Shown piece by piece: positions 26,169-35,467 of a stretch of 64,000 nucleotides of DNA; position 1 is the stretch's first letter; the number at the start of each line of letters is the position of its first letter. Under the pieces are notes generated by a model. The model saw only the letters and a program-made list of their open reading frames with translations, ran no database searches and was not told the origin of the DNA. The translations under genes and the position numbers were made by a program. Source of the DNA: Flavobacterium sp. 9 (GTDB lineage Bacteria; Bacteroidota; Bacteroidia; Flavobacteriales; Flavobacteriaceae); the NCBI RefSeq assembly GCF_002754195.1, contig NZ_PEEU01000001.1, positions 2,232,001 to 2,296,000 of the forward strand, given 5' to 3'.

Positions 26169-27413
26169 TTAGTTTAGCTTTTTTTTATTTTTTACTTCCC
26201 AAGCAATATCAAACAACTTTGCTATCTTCTTTTTAGCTGCTTCTTCTGAATATAGATTGAATAGCTTTTCTTTATTTATTTCATATTCTTTTTTATCTAA
26301 AGAAACCAAATCTATTTCTTTTAAACTTTTAAAATCAAAAATTTTAATTCCAGAATCCTTAAATGATTTATAAACCGGACTTTTAGAATTTACAAAAATC
26401 CTCGCTCCAAAATATCCCATTGTAACAATATTACCAACTCCTTGTTGACGAACATGATTAAAAACAATAACTCCGCAGCTCAGTAAAATTTCGTTGTATT
26501 CTTGCAAAGTAATAAAATCAGTAAGAGGAATAAAATTTGATCCAAGTAGTTCCTTTCCTTTTCGAATTATAAATTCTATATAATCTTGGCTTCCTCCGTA
26601 ACTAAGAGGAACATAAACTTTTTTATTACCCAAATTTATTTGTGATAGTTTAAGAAAAATATCTAAATGATTATTCGAAGGATCTGCTGAATTACCAACT
26701 AAAATATTACTTTTTCCTAAAACATTATTAGAGATTTTATTTCCCAATAATCCCTCTATACTTCCATAAGCAAATGGAGCATAAATAGCTTTAAGTCCTA
26801 TTTTTTTTATAATTTTAAACTCCTCAAAAATAACTGGAACCACAATATCAATTTTTGCAGCAGCTTTGTAAAAAACCGTATTAAAATTCACATCTAAGAT
26901 ATTTATTATCTTTGATGGTAGAAGATATTTAAATAACCTTAGATTTTTAAATAGCCAAAAGCTAGAATTACTAAAAATTAATTTATTTTTTATTTTTGGC
27001 TTTTTAGCTTGATAAATATATGATTTGGTATTTTTTTCAAATATTGTATTCTTTAATAATGGCCAGTTACCATATAAATCATATCCCCAAATAAACCATA
27101 CTTTAATGATCTTTTGAGAAAGCTCCAGCACAATATTTTGCTTGGTTTGATCTAAAGCATGGAGAAAAACAATTGGATATGAATCTTCTATTTCATTTAT
27201 TCTTCCTATAAAACTTTTAAAATTTTCTTTATCAGAAGCATCAAAAGTCTTAACTAATGTAGAAGTCACATATTGAAACACATCTCCTTGTTTCTTAATA
27301 ATCCAATATTCTGAAATTCCTGGATGGACTGATTCAAATAATTTTATTGCCGGATCAATAAATTTATCATCATCAAAAACATGAATTACTTTATTGTTCT
27401 TATTCAAGTTCAT
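26169..27413 (-). CDS. WecF-related glycosyltransferase (GT56 family)
   Basis: A 414-residue protein resembling E. coli WecF (TDP-Fuc4NAc:lipid II transferase) as I remember it. Shared segments are IHVFDDD-like N-terminus, KVWFIWGYDLYG (105-115; WecF has HIWGADLYE), ILVGNSADPSNNH near 235-247 (WecF ILVGNSGDRSNEH), VYVPLSYGG near 265 and VRQQGVGN near 323. WecF is soluble or peripheral and adds an amino-deoxy sugar to a lipid-linked disaccharide. No complete dTDP-Fuc4NAc pathway is present here, although RmlA and RmlB make its precursor, so the real donor is uncertain. It lies 55 bases after wzt in the transcript. Confidence 0.8.
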   Translation of the reverse strand: MNLNKNNKVIHVFDDDKFIDPAIKLFESVHPGISEYWIIKKQGDVFQYVTSTLVKTFDASDKENFKSFIGRINEIEDSYPIVFLHALDQTKQNIVLELSQKIIKVWFIWGYDLYGNWPLLKNTIFEKNTKSYIYQAKKPKIKNKLIFSNSSFWLFKNLRLFKYLLPSKIINILDVNFNTVFYKAAAKIDIVVPVIFEEFKIIKKIGLKAIYAPFAYGSIEGLLGNKISNNVLGKSNILVGNSADPSNNHLDIFLKLSQINLGNKKVYVPLSYGGSQDYIEFIIRKGKELLGSNFIPLTDFITLQEYNEILLSCGVIVFNHVRQQGVGNIVTMGYFGARIFVNSKSPVYKSFKDSGIKIFDFKSLKEIDLVSLDKKEYEINKEKLFNLYSEEAAKKKIAKLFDIAWEVKNKKKLN

Positions 27414-27468
27414 TTAAAAGTTAATCAACTTAATTATTTTTGCTAGCAAATTCTCTACGATTTGTAAA

Positions 27469-28737
27469 TTATTGATTTTTCCAATCAAACAAGGGTTTAA
27501 TATAACCCGGCTCTCTGCCCATATAAACTCCCAGCTCTCGACCTCCGTCAATTACTGTAAAATGAATAATATCACTCGATTTAAATATTGATTGCCTTTT
27601 ATCTTCAACAACAAAAATTGTTAAGCTAAAACTACCAGATTGAAAGAAATTTGCAGGAAAAGTACAAGTCAAAATATTTTCTCCTTTTTTTAATATTTCT
27701 CCGGAACTACTATTAGAAAAAGAGAATAAAGGTTCTCCCATGTCATTATAAAGATGATAGGTTATGTGATACCTCTCTGCATCATTCCCTTTTAAAAATA
27801 TGTTAGTTACTAGCTCAATTTTTTTATTTTCTAATAATGGATCATCATAGCTTTCTCCAACATTTTGCAATCCAATTTCATTTAATCTAAATATTTGATT
27901 ATCGAAATTGTCAAATTTTTTACTATTTGACCTTTCAGAATCAGATCCACCTAAATAATAAGAAACTGCTGCATCAATATCTTTATCTAAAACTAATTTT
28001 CCATTCTCCAAAACAATTCCTCGTGAACATAAACTCTTTACCGCTGCCATATTATGACTTACAAACAAAACTGTACGTCCTTGACCTTTCGAGATATCCT
28101 GCATTTTACCGATAGCTTTTTTCTGAAATTCAGCATCTCCCACAGCCAGAACCTCATCTATAACTAAAATCTCCGGTTCTAAAAAAGCTGCTACCGCAAA
28201 TGCTAAACGAACTGTCATTCCTGAACTATACCTTTTTACCGGAGTATCAATATAACGTTCACAGCCTGAAAAGTCAATAATTTCGTCAATTTTTGAAGCT
28301 ATTTCTTTTTTTGTCATTCCTAAGATCGCACCATTCAAAAAGACATTTTCACGTCCAGTCATTTCTCCATGAAATCCAGTACCAACTTCTAATAAAGAGG
28401 CTATCCTCCCTCGCGATTTTATGCTTCCTGTTGTTGGAGCGGTGACTTTAGATAATATTTTTAAAAGTGTAGATTTTCCTGCACCATTTTTACCAATAAT
28501 TCCTAAAACTTCTCCACGCTCAACTTCAAAATTAATATCCTGTAAAGCCCAAACGTAATCAGAGGTTCCTTTTGTCGCACGATCATTTACATCTCCAATC
28601 TTTAAGTATGGATTTTCTTTTCCTCTTACTTGATGCCACCATCGATTTAAATCATGACTTAATGTACCAGTTCCTACTTGTCCCAAACGATATTGTTTAG
28701 AAATATTTTCGGCTTTTAAAATAATATCTTTTTCCAA
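27469..28737 (-). CDS. wzt: ABC transporter ATPase Wzt with C-terminal carbohydrate-binding-like domain
   Basis: A 422-residue protein. The nucleotide-binding domain spans about 1-255: Walker A GKNGAGKS at 82-89, signature YSSGM at 170-174, Walker B ILVIDE at 190-195, and SHNMAAV with the switch His. A 60-residue N-terminal stretch before the Walker A is typical of polysaccharide exporters. Residues 265-422 form a beta-rich extra domain, as in Wzt proteins that recognise the capped end of the O-antigen before export. It pairs with the permease gene 48 bases before it in the transcript. The system should flip a completed undecaprenyl-linked polymer to the periplasm. Confidence 0.92.
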   Translation of the reverse strand: MEKDIILKAENISKQYRLGQVGTGTLSHDLNRWWHQVRGKENPYLKIGDVNDRATKGTSDYVWALQDINFEVERGEVLGIIGKNGAGKSTLLKILSKVTAPTTGSIKSRGRIASLLEVGTGFHGEMTGRENVFLNGAILGMTKKEIASKIDEIIDFSGCERYIDTPVKRYSSGMTVRLAFAVAAFLEPEILVIDEVLAVGDAEFQKKAIGKMQDISKGQGRTVLFVSHNMAAVKSLCSRGIVLENGKLVLDKDIDAAVSYYLGGSDSERSNSKKFDNFDNQIFRLNEIGLQNVGESYDDPLLENKKIELVTNIFLKGNDAERYHITYHLYNDMGEPLFSFSNSSSGEILKKGENILTCTFPANFFQSGSFSLTIFVVEDKRQSIFKSSDIIHFTVIDGGRELGVYMGREPGYIKPLFDWKNQ

Positions 28738-28785
28738 TTGTAAAATGTAATTATAAATTTTGAATTGCGATTTTTAGCTAAAAAA

Positions 28786-29652
28786 CTAAACAGTATCGAT
28801 AAAGCTTTTTTCTGTTTTATTAAAAACTAAAAGGCCTATAAAAAATATGACAATTGTTATTCCAAATGTATAAACTAATCCCAAAATTGAAATTTGACCT
28901 ACATTCAAAAGCATATATCTACTAGTTTCAATTACATATGCTAAAGGATTATAGTCAACGATCCAACCATATTTTGGCAATTTTTGCTTTATTAATTCCA
29001 TAGGATACATAACTGCTGATAAATACATAAGCAGTTGTATACCGAAACCAATTAAATTACTAAAATCTCGATACTTTGTTACCATTGAAGAAATCAGCAT
29101 TCCCAATCCCAGACCTAAAATTCCCATGATAATAATTAAAACAGGAAAAAAGAAGACTGAACTATTTAACGATAAATTAGCTTCATTAAAATAATAGAAA
29201 ATATAAAAGACTATAAAAATCAAAAATTGGATTCCGAATTTGATCAAGGTAGAAATTACTACCGATAAAGGAGTGATAATTCTAGGAAAATAAACTTTAC
29301 CAAATATTCCTGCATTGGCCTTAAATGTATCCGAAGTACCATTAAGACAAGCTGTAAAATAATTCCAGACTGTAATTCCAGCTAAGTTAAATAAAAACGG
29401 AGGAACAGATCCAGTATTAATTCCTGCAACATTATTAAATATTATAGTAAATGTTATAGAAGTAAACAAAGGCTGAATTAAATACCATAACGGTCCTAAA
29501 ATAGTTTGTTTATATACTGTTATTACATCTCGTTTAACAAATAGAAACAATAGATCTCGATATTGCCAAACTTCTTTAAGATTTAAGGAGAAGAACTTAT
29601 TTTTTGGCGTTATTTCAAACAGCCATTGATTGGTATTATTTGTAGTATTCAT
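28786..29652 (-). CDS. wzm: ABC-2 type polysaccharide export permease Wzm
   Basis: A 288-residue membrane protein with six hydrophobic segments. The cytoplasmic N-terminus carries the family motif LFLFVKRDVITVYKQTILGPLWYLIQP (about 31-57), and GLGLGMLISSMVTKYRDF near 180-197 and LMYLSAVMYPMELI near 209 are typical of Wzm/TagG/KpsM permeases. It forms the channel half-sites of the exporter with the Wzt ATPase encoded directly after it. A 213-base gap with a hairpin terminator lies between it and the pglF-like gene, so it probably begins a separate transcript or depends on read-through. Confidence 0.92.
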   Translation of the reverse strand: MNTTNNTNQWLFEITPKNKFFSLNLKEVWQYRDLLFLFVKRDVITVYKQTILGPLWYLIQPLFTSITFTIIFNNVAGINTGSVPPFLFNLAGITVWNYFTACLNGTSDTFKANAGIFGKVYFPRIITPLSVVISTLIKFGIQFLIFIVFYIFYYFNEANLSLNSSVFFFPVLIIIMGILGLGLGMLISSMVTKYRDFSNLIGFGIQLLMYLSAVMYPMELIKQKLPKYGWIVDYNPLAYVIETSRYMLLNVGQISILGLVYTFGITIVIFFIGLLVFNKTEKSFIDTV

Positions 29653-29794
29653 TTTTTATATTTCCTAACAATTAATGCTCTGGAATTTTATTTATTTAAT
29701 AAAATATATTTTAAATCTATTCATGAATAATAAAATCCACATTATTCTTCTAATTAACAAGATTTTTATTCGTTTAAAAATCACTAAAAAAGCA

Positions 29795-29822
29795 AAAAGG
29801 CGTTTTAAAAAAAACACCTTTT
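29795..29822 (-). terminator. Rho-independent terminator downstream of the PglF-like gene
   Basis: Between the stop at 29866 and wzm lies a 12-base stem: AAAAGGTGTTTT pairs with AAAACGCCTTTT across a four-base loop on the minus strand, with a single U-G wobble. It is followed by TGCTTTTTT. The wobble pairs only in the minus-strand RNA, which fits termination of leftward transcription. The rest of the 213-base gap (29653-29865) is AT-rich, with no consensus TAnnTTTG box that I could find. Confidence 0.6.
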
Positions 29823-29865
29823 ACTCTTTTATATTTGAATTATATGTAAATTTTATCTTATAATT

Positions 29866-31833
29866 TTATTTATCCAGAACTTCAAAAGCCGAATTCATAC
29901 TTTTAAATTCCGGGACAATTTTTTTCATCTTAGCAACAATATCATCATTGTCATAAAAATCTGCGATACCTATTAATTCATCAATCTCTGTATGAAGATT
30001 TTCATATTCATCCTGAATTTCCTGTGCAATCATAATTTTATTATGATAGGTTGGTAATGTTTTAGAAGTATCATTTAATAATTCTTCATAAAGTTTTTCA
30101 CCCGGTCTTAAACCAACAATTTTTATCTTGATTTCTTTGTCTGGAATAAATCCGGCTAATTTGATCATTTTTTTTGCCAAATCAATAATACGAACCGGTT
30201 TACCCATATCGAAAATATAAATTTCGCCTCCATTACCCATTGCACCCGCTTCCAAAACCAATTGACAAGCTTCTGGAATAGTCATAAAATAGCGAATAAT
30301 ATCCTGATGCGTGATAGTAACTGGGCCTCCTTCTGCAATTTGTTTTGTAAACAATGGAACAACTGATCCGTTTGATCCCAAAACATTCCCAAAACGTGTT
30401 GTAATAAACTTTGTTACTACTTCGGTATTTTCTTTTTGATTTTTTAAATACAAAGACTGCACATATTTTTCAGCTATACGCTTACTCGCTCCCATTACAT
30501 TACTTGGATTAACAGCTTTATCTGTTGAAACCATAACAAATTTCTTAACATGGTATTTGCACGATAAATCAGCTAGATTTTTAGTCCCCTTAATATTTGT
30601 CAAAATAGCCTGCGAAGGATTTTCTTCCATCAATGGAACATGTTTATATGCAGCTGCATGAAAGACAACATGTGGATTATAATTTTTAAAAACTTTCTCG
30701 AGTGCCTTTTTACTTTTTACATCAGCGATTACTGCAACAATTTTTGAAGCAGAACCTATTGCTAAGGTTTCCAAACACAAATTATGAAGTGGTGTTTCGG
30801 CATGATCTAAAATAATGACCATTTTAGGATTGAAACCTAATACCTGTCTTACTATTTCACTACCAATTGATCCGGCAGCACCGGTAATAAGAACAGTTTT
30901 ATCTTTTAATTGTTTTGAAATTGATTTACTATCTAAAACAATTGGTTTTCTTTCAAGTAGATCTTCAATTTGTATATTTTTTACTTTTTGAGAAATCTCC
31001 TTTTGATTTTCCCAATCCGAAATAAGCGGAACTGTATAAACTCTATAGTTGAATTCTAAGCATTGATCAACAATAATTAATTGCTCATCTTTAGACAAAC
31101 TTTTATCGGCAATAATGACTCCTTCTGCGGCTACAGAACGCATTAAAGCGGGCAATTTTTTTCTCAAAATCAAAATTGGCAAATCCAGCATTCGCTTAGA
31201 TGCATTTTGATTATTCTTATCAACAAAACCAACAATTTTAAATCGTGAAGGGGTTTCAAATTTCAATGCATTTGCGACTGAAATTGCATTTGCATCAGTT
31301 CCGTAAATGACTGTTCTAATTAGTTTAGAATTACTTTTCTCTGAAAAGTATAATTCAAAAGTTTGTTTTACAATAACACGATATAAAAATAAACCACAAA
31401 ACGATAGTACTAAATTAATAAAAAGAGCCGTATTTAGAAATGCTTTGTGTCCTGTATATAATTCAAAAACTAAATTAAAAAATAAAAAAAACACTAAAAC
31501 TGACATTTGAGAAAACAGCAATTTTATCGCGTCAATATAAGAGGAATGTCGAATAATCCCAGAATAAGTTCTAAATAGCCAAAAGAAAAAAACGTTTACG
31601 ACAATTAAACTAGATACAAAATAAAAATGTTGAGACGTAATGATATAACCTAAAGCCGTACCTTCAAACAACATATAAGTAAATGTAAATGCAAAAATCA
31701 GAACCATTATATCTATTGCAATAATGATCCATCTTGGCAAGTAACTAAGGTTATTAATACTTGCTCTCAAATTTCTTGGTGAGAAAAAATTAAGCAATAA
31801 AGAGGCTATTTGGTTTGACTTATCTGTATTCAA
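29866..31833 (-). CDS. Membrane nucleotide-sugar 4,6-dehydratase (PglF/WbpM/CapD family)
   Basis: A 655-residue protein, the usual length of this family. Four N-terminal membrane helices occupy about 30-135, a CoA-binding-like Rossmann domain about 165-275, and the SDR catalytic domain the rest. The NAD site is VLITGAAGSIGSEIVRQV near 313-330; catalytic-site segments are STDKAVNPSNVMGASKR and FGNVLGSNGSVVPLF. The family removes water from UDP-GlcNAc to give the 4-keto-6-deoxy sugar. With the PglE-like aminotransferase and PglD-like acetyltransferase at 34.3-36.1 kb it should make UDP-diNAc-bacillosamine. A terminator follows it, and a possible promoter -7 box lies upstream at 31872-31879. Confidence 0.9.
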   Translation of the reverse strand: MNTDKSNQIASLLLNFFSPRNLRASINNLSYLPRWIIIAIDIMVLIFAFTFTYMLFEGTALGYIITSQHFYFVSSLIVVNVFFFWLFRTYSGIIRHSSYIDAIKLLFSQMSVLVFFLFFNLVFELYTGHKAFLNTALFINLVLSFCGLFLYRVIVKQTFELYFSEKSNSKLIRTVIYGTDANAISVANALKFETPSRFKIVGFVDKNNQNASKRMLDLPILILRKKLPALMRSVAAEGVIIADKSLSKDEQLIIVDQCLEFNYRVYTVPLISDWENQKEISQKVKNIQIEDLLERKPIVLDSKSISKQLKDKTVLITGAAGSIGSEIVRQVLGFNPKMVIILDHAETPLHNLCLETLAIGSASKIVAVIADVKSKKALEKVFKNYNPHVVFHAAAYKHVPLMEENPSQAILTNIKGTKNLADLSCKYHVKKFVMVSTDKAVNPSNVMGASKRIAEKYVQSLYLKNQKENTEVVTKFITTRFGNVLGSNGSVVPLFTKQIAEGGPVTITHQDIIRYFMTIPEACQLVLEAGAMGNGGEIYIFDMGKPVRIIDLAKKMIKLAGFIPDKEIKIKIVGLRPGEKLYEELLNDTSKTLPTYHNKIMIAQEIQDEYENLHTEIDELIGIADFYDNDDIVAKMKKIVPEFKSMNSAFEVLDK

Positions 31834-31871
31834 TTTGGTTCAGTTTAATTTTATAAACTTTGTATGACTTA

Positions 31872-31879
31872 CAAAAATA
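31872..31879 (-). promoter_or_regulatory. Possible promoter -7 box upstream of the PglF-like gene
   Basis: TATTTTTG on the minus strand matches the Bacteroidota -7 consensus TAnnTTTG and ends about 39 bases before the start at 31833. The expected TTG at about -33 is not seen at the right spacing (that stretch is an A/T run), so this is a half-match only. Confidence 0.28.
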
Positions 31880-31918
31880 CGAATTAAAGGTTTTAAAAAA
31901 TTATTTATCACGTGTAAA

Positions 31919-32803
31919 TTAAATTTTAACACCTTTTTTCTTTTGTTTCAAAAATTCTATTAAGTATGCGCCATATCCAGATTTGACTAAAGGCAGTGCT
32001 AATTCTTCAAGCTGAGTATCGTTTATGAACCCTTGTCTCCAGGCAATTTCCTCAATACACCCCACTTTCAAACCTTGTCTTTCTTCAAGTACCTGAACAA
32101 ATTGCCCAGCTTGCATTAAACTATTAAAAGTTCCGGTGTCTAACCATGCGGTTCCTCTACTTAAAATACCAACTTTTAAAGCCTCTTTTTCCAAATACAC
32201 TTTATTTACGTCAGTAATTTCATATTCTCCTCTTGCACTTGGTTTGATGTTTTTAGCTATTCCCACTACCGAATTATCATAAAAATACAATCCTGGAACT
32301 GCATAACTAGATTTTGGTTCTTCTGGCTTCTCTTCTATAGAAATTGCTTTAAAGTTTTCATCAAATTCTACTACACCATATCTTTCAGGATCTGAAACAT
32401 GATATGCAAAAACGACTCCGCCTTTTGGTTTTGTATTTGATTTTAAAAGTTCTTGCATATTTGAACCAAAAAATATATTATCTCCCAAAATTAAAGCCAC
32501 ATCATCAGTACCTATAAACTCTTCTCCAATTACAAAAGCTTGTGCAAGACCATTTGGAATAGCCTGCTCTGCATAACTAAATTTACAGCCTAAAGTAGAA
32601 CCATCGCCAAGTAATTTCTTAAAATTTGGCAAATCATGCGGAGTAGAAATAATTAATATTTCATTAATTCCAGACATCATAAGAGTCGATAATGGATAAT
32701 AAATCATTGGTTTATCATAAACTGGCATCATTTGCTTGCTCATCGCAAGAGTTAAAGGGTGCAATCTTGTACCTGAGCCTCCAGCTAGAATAATTCCTTT
32801 CAT
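31919..32803 (-). CDS. rmlA: Glucose-1-phosphate thymidylyltransferase RmlA
   Basis: A 294-residue enzyme that should make dTDP-glucose from dTTP and glucose-1-phosphate. It has [16 protein letters not shown] at 3-18, [20 protein letters not shown] (23-42), [10 protein letters not shown] near 105-114 and [16 protein letters not shown] near 217-232. Length and motifs match RmlA1 enzymes, which are also feedback-inhibited by dTDP-rhamnose. It sits 85 bases from the PglF-like gene and 87 from rmlD; rmlC is next, while rmlB is about 20 kb away at 53479-54531. The four together give dTDP-L-rhamnose. Confidence 0.96.
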   Translation of the reverse strand: MKGIILAGGSGTRLHPLTLAMSKQMMPVYDKPMIYYPLSTLMMSGINEILIISTPHDLPNFKKLLGDGSTLGCKFSYAEQAIPNGLAQAFVIGEEFIGTDDVALILGDNIFFGSNMQELLKSNTKPKGGVVFAYHVSDPERYGVVEFDENFKAISIEEKPEEPKSSYAVPGLYFYDNSVVGIAKNIKPSARGEYEITDVNKVYLEKEALKVGILSRGTAWLDTGTFNSLMQAGQFVQVLEERQGLKVGCIEEIAWRQGFINDTQLEELALPLVKSGYGAYLIEFLKQKKKGVKI

Positions 32804-32890
32804 AAATTCTTTTTTTTTACGCTATATTTTATTAGATTTCATTCCATAGTTTTCAACTCTTAGTATTTGAAAACCAAATCATCTTATTTA

Positions 32891-33736
32891 TTAGATAAAC
32901 ATTTTTTTTAAACTATCCTTGTAATCTCGTATATTTAAATTATAAACCTCTTTAATTTTTTTCTTATCTAATAGTGAAAATTCTGGACGCTTTGCTGGAG
33001 TTGGATAAGATACTGAAGGAATCCCTCCGATTTGACAATCATATCCTCCAAATTCTTTTATACTCAACGCAAATTCGTACCAGCTTATTTCACCTTCGTT
33101 TGAATAGTTATAAATTCCGGAAATCCAATTTGGAAATTGAATAATTTCTATAATTGCCTGCGCCAAATCAGCAGCATGCGTTGGTGAACCAATTTGGTCG
33201 TTTACAACATTTATTGATTCTCTTTCTTGCATTAAACGCTGCATTGTCTTCACAAAATTATTTCCAAATTTACTATAAACCCAAGATGTTCTGATAATAA
33301 TTGAGTCTGAATTTTCTTTCAAACAAGATATTTCACCTGCTCTCTTACTAGCGCCATATATATTAATCGGATTTGTTTCAGCATCTTCAGTCAAAGCTGT
33401 CGAAGAAGATCCGTCGAAAACATAATCTGTGGAAATGTGAATTAACTTTGCCTTTTTGTTTTCGGCATATTTCGCAATTATTTCTACTGCCAAATGATTG
33501 ACTGTAAAAGCTAATTCTTTTTCGGCTTCTGCTTTATCAACTGCGGTATAAGCTCCACAATTTAAAATAATATCAGGATTAATTTCGTTTAATTGAACTT
33601 GAAGCAGTTCTAAATCATCCAAAGTAATTTTTGTTCTATCAGCAAAATACCATTCATATTGCGGATACTCTGAAGATAAAACATTAAGTTCTGATCCTAA
33701 TTGTCCGTTTGCTCCTGTTACAAGAATTTTTCCCAT
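32891..33736 (-). CDS. rmlD: dTDP-4-dehydrorhamnose reductase RmlD
   Basis: A 281-residue SDR enzyme for the last step of dTDP-L-rhamnose synthesis, reducing the 4-keto group with NAD(P)H. The nucleotide-binding motif is ILVTGANGQLGSEL (4-17); STDYVFDG near 102 and the catalytic YGASKRAGE (Tyr and Lys near 128-132) follow; RTSWVYSKFGNNFVKTM is typical of RmlD. The start overlaps the rmlC stop by one base, so the two are translationally coupled. It acts in the cytoplasm. Confidence 0.95.
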   Translation of the reverse strand: MGKILVTGANGQLGSELNVLSSEYPQYEWYFADRTKITLDDLELLQVQLNEINPDIILNCGAYTAVDKAEAEKELAFTVNHLAVEIIAKYAENKKAKLIHISTDYVFDGSSSTALTEDAETNPINIYGASKRAGEISCLKENSDSIIIRTSWVYSKFGNNFVKTMQRLMQERESINVVNDQIGSPTHAADLAQAIIEIIQFPNWISGIYNYSNEGEISWYEFALSIKEFGGYDCQIGGIPSVSYPTPAKRPEFSLLDKKKIKEVYNLNIRDYKDSLKKMFI

Positions 33737-34284
33737 TAAAATAAACTATTGCAATTATCAATATAAGGCAAAACTTGATCTTTTTCAGAAACTATGGCTT
33801 CTTCTAAACTTATTCCCCAATCAATACTTAACGATGGATCGTCAAATTTTATTCCTCCTTCAGAATCTTTATTGTAAAACTCATCACATTTATACATTAC
33901 AGATGCGGTTTCGCTTACTACCGAAAATCCATGGGCAAAACCTTGCGGAACTAACAATTGCTTTTTATTTTCAGCTGATAATAAAACGCTAAAAGATTTT
34001 CCAAAGGTCGGAGAATTTTTTCTTAAATCAACGGCAACATCTATAATTTCACCTTCTAAAACACGAACCAATTTTGTTTGCGCATAAGGTGGATTTTGAT
34101 AATGTAAACCGCGCAATGTTCCCTTTTTTGAATAAGATTGATTATCCTGAACAAACTCAATATCAATACCTAAATCACTAAATTTTGTTTTGCTGTAGGC
34201 CTCAAAAAAATAACCACGTTCATCACCAAAGACTGTAGGTTCTACTATTACTAGATCTTTTATAAATGTTTTTTCTATTTTCAC
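33736..34284 (-). CDS. rmlC: dTDP-4-dehydrorhamnose 3,5-epimerase RmlC
   Basis: A 182-residue cupin enzyme of the dTDP-rhamnose route. Characteristic segments are VVEPTVFGDERGYFFEAYS at the N-terminus, the active-site His in LRGLHYQNPPYAQTKLVRVLEG (near 57-78), FAHGFSVVSE near 117 and YKCDEFYNKDSEGG near 131-144. The length is that of ordinary RmlC. It overlaps rmlD by one base and follows the PglE-like aminotransferase gene by 37 bases. Confidence 0.96.
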   Translation of the reverse strand: MKIEKTFIKDLVIVEPTVFGDERGYFFEAYSKTKFSDLGIDIEFVQDNQSYSKKGTLRGLHYQNPPYAQTKLVRVLEGEIIDVAVDLRKNSPTFGKSFSVLLSAENKKQLLVPQGFAHGFSVVSETASVMYKCDEFYNKDSEGGIKFDDPSLSIDWGISLEEAIVSEKDQVLPYIDNCNSLF

Positions 34285-34321
34285 GGTACTATATAATTCT
34301 GTATTATTTTTTTAATTATTC

Positions 34322-35467
34322 TTATTTAAAAAAAACATCTAAGACATCTTTTATTCTTGATCTGTCTTGATCTGTCAAATTTGAACCAGACGGTAAACAT
34401 AATCCATTTTGAAATAAACCTTCAGAAACTTGTTCGCCATAGTAAGGATATTTTTCAAAAATTGGCTGTAAATGCATTGGTTTCCATAATGGACGACTTT
34501 CAATATTTTCGGCTTCAAAGGCCATTCGTAAATCTTCTCGAGTTTTTCCTTCTGTTTTTTTAGGGTCAACAATGATCGCTGATAGCCAATGATTAGAATA
34601 ATAATTATTATCAATTTCTTTTAAAATAGTAACCCCATCAATATTTGCGAAATAATCGGCATAAAATTGGTTCATTTTTCTTCTTAAAAGTACGTGCGAA
34701 TCTAAGACTTCCATCTGTCCTCTCCCGATACCAGCACAAATATTACTCATTCTGTAGTTAAAACCCACCTCACTATGCTGGTAATGAGGCGCATTATCTC
34801 TTGCTTGCGTTGAAAGAAAAACAGCTTTGTCTTTTGTCTCTTTATTTTGTGTTACAATTGCTCCTCCGCCAGATGTTGTAATAATTTTATTCCCATTAAA
34901 AGAAAGTGCTGCTATATCTCCAAATGTGCCACATTTTTTATTTTTATAGTGGCTTCCCAAAGCCTCTGCACTATCCTCTAAAACAGGAATACCATATTTA
35001 GCAGCAACAGCATGTATTTCTTCAACTTTATATGGCATACCATAAAGATGAACAGCAATTATAGCTTTTGGTTTTTTTCCATTCGAAATTCGATCGACAA
35101 TTGCTTTTTCTAAAGAAACTGGACACATGTTCCATGTTTCTGATTCACTATCAATAAAAACAGGCGTTGCTCCTTGATATAATATTGGATTTGCTGAAGC
35201 TGAAAAAGTCATACTCTGACAAATAACTTCGTCTCCAGACTTAACATCAAGCAATATTAAACCTAGATGAATTGCCGCTGTACCAGAACTCATTGCTCCT
35301 ACATGAGATTCATCATTTAAATACTCCTCTAAATCTTTTTCAAAACCATTGACATTTGGTCCCAAAGGAGCCACCCAATTGGTATCAAAGGCCTCTTGTA
35401 CAAAATTGCGTTCGTTTCCTCCCATGTGTGGCGAAGAAAGCCATATTTTTGAGTTATTCATTATCAT
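34322..35467 (-). CDS. DegT/DnrJ/EryC1-type sugar aminotransferase (PglE/LegC-like)
   Basis: A 381-residue PLP enzyme. The cofactor Lys is K194 in LSFNGNKIITTSGGG; D165 in VLEDSAEALGS binds the PLP ring nitrogen; SSGTAAIHLGL at 60-70 holds the phosphate. Enzymes of this type put an amino group on the 4-keto sugar made by PglF. Next to PglD- and PglC-like genes, UDP-4-amino-FucNAc-type chemistry toward bacillosamine is the best reading. A route to dTDP-Fuc4N for the WecF-like transferase is an alternative. The stop of the PglD-like gene lies 14 bases inside this gene; starting at the third codon (35461) would still give an eight-base overlap. Confidence 0.88.
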   Translation of the reverse strand: MIMNNSKIWLSSPHMGGNERNFVQEAFDTNWVAPLGPNVNGFEKDLEEYLNDESHVGAMSSGTAAIHLGLILLDVKSGDEVICQSMTFSASANPILYQGATPVFIDSESETWNMCPVSLEKAIVDRISNGKKPKAIIAVHLYGMPYKVEEIHAVAAKYGIPVLEDSAEALGSHYKNKKCGTFGDIAALSFNGNKIITTSGGGAIVTQNKETKDKAVFLSTQARDNAPHYQHSEVGFNYRMSNICAGIGRGQMEVLDSHVLLRRKMNQFYADYFANIDGVTILKEIDNNYYSNHWLSAIIVDPKKTEGKTREDLRMAFEAENIESRPLWKPMHLQPIFEKYPYYGEQVSEGLFQNGLCLPSGSNLTDQDRSRIKDVLDVFFK

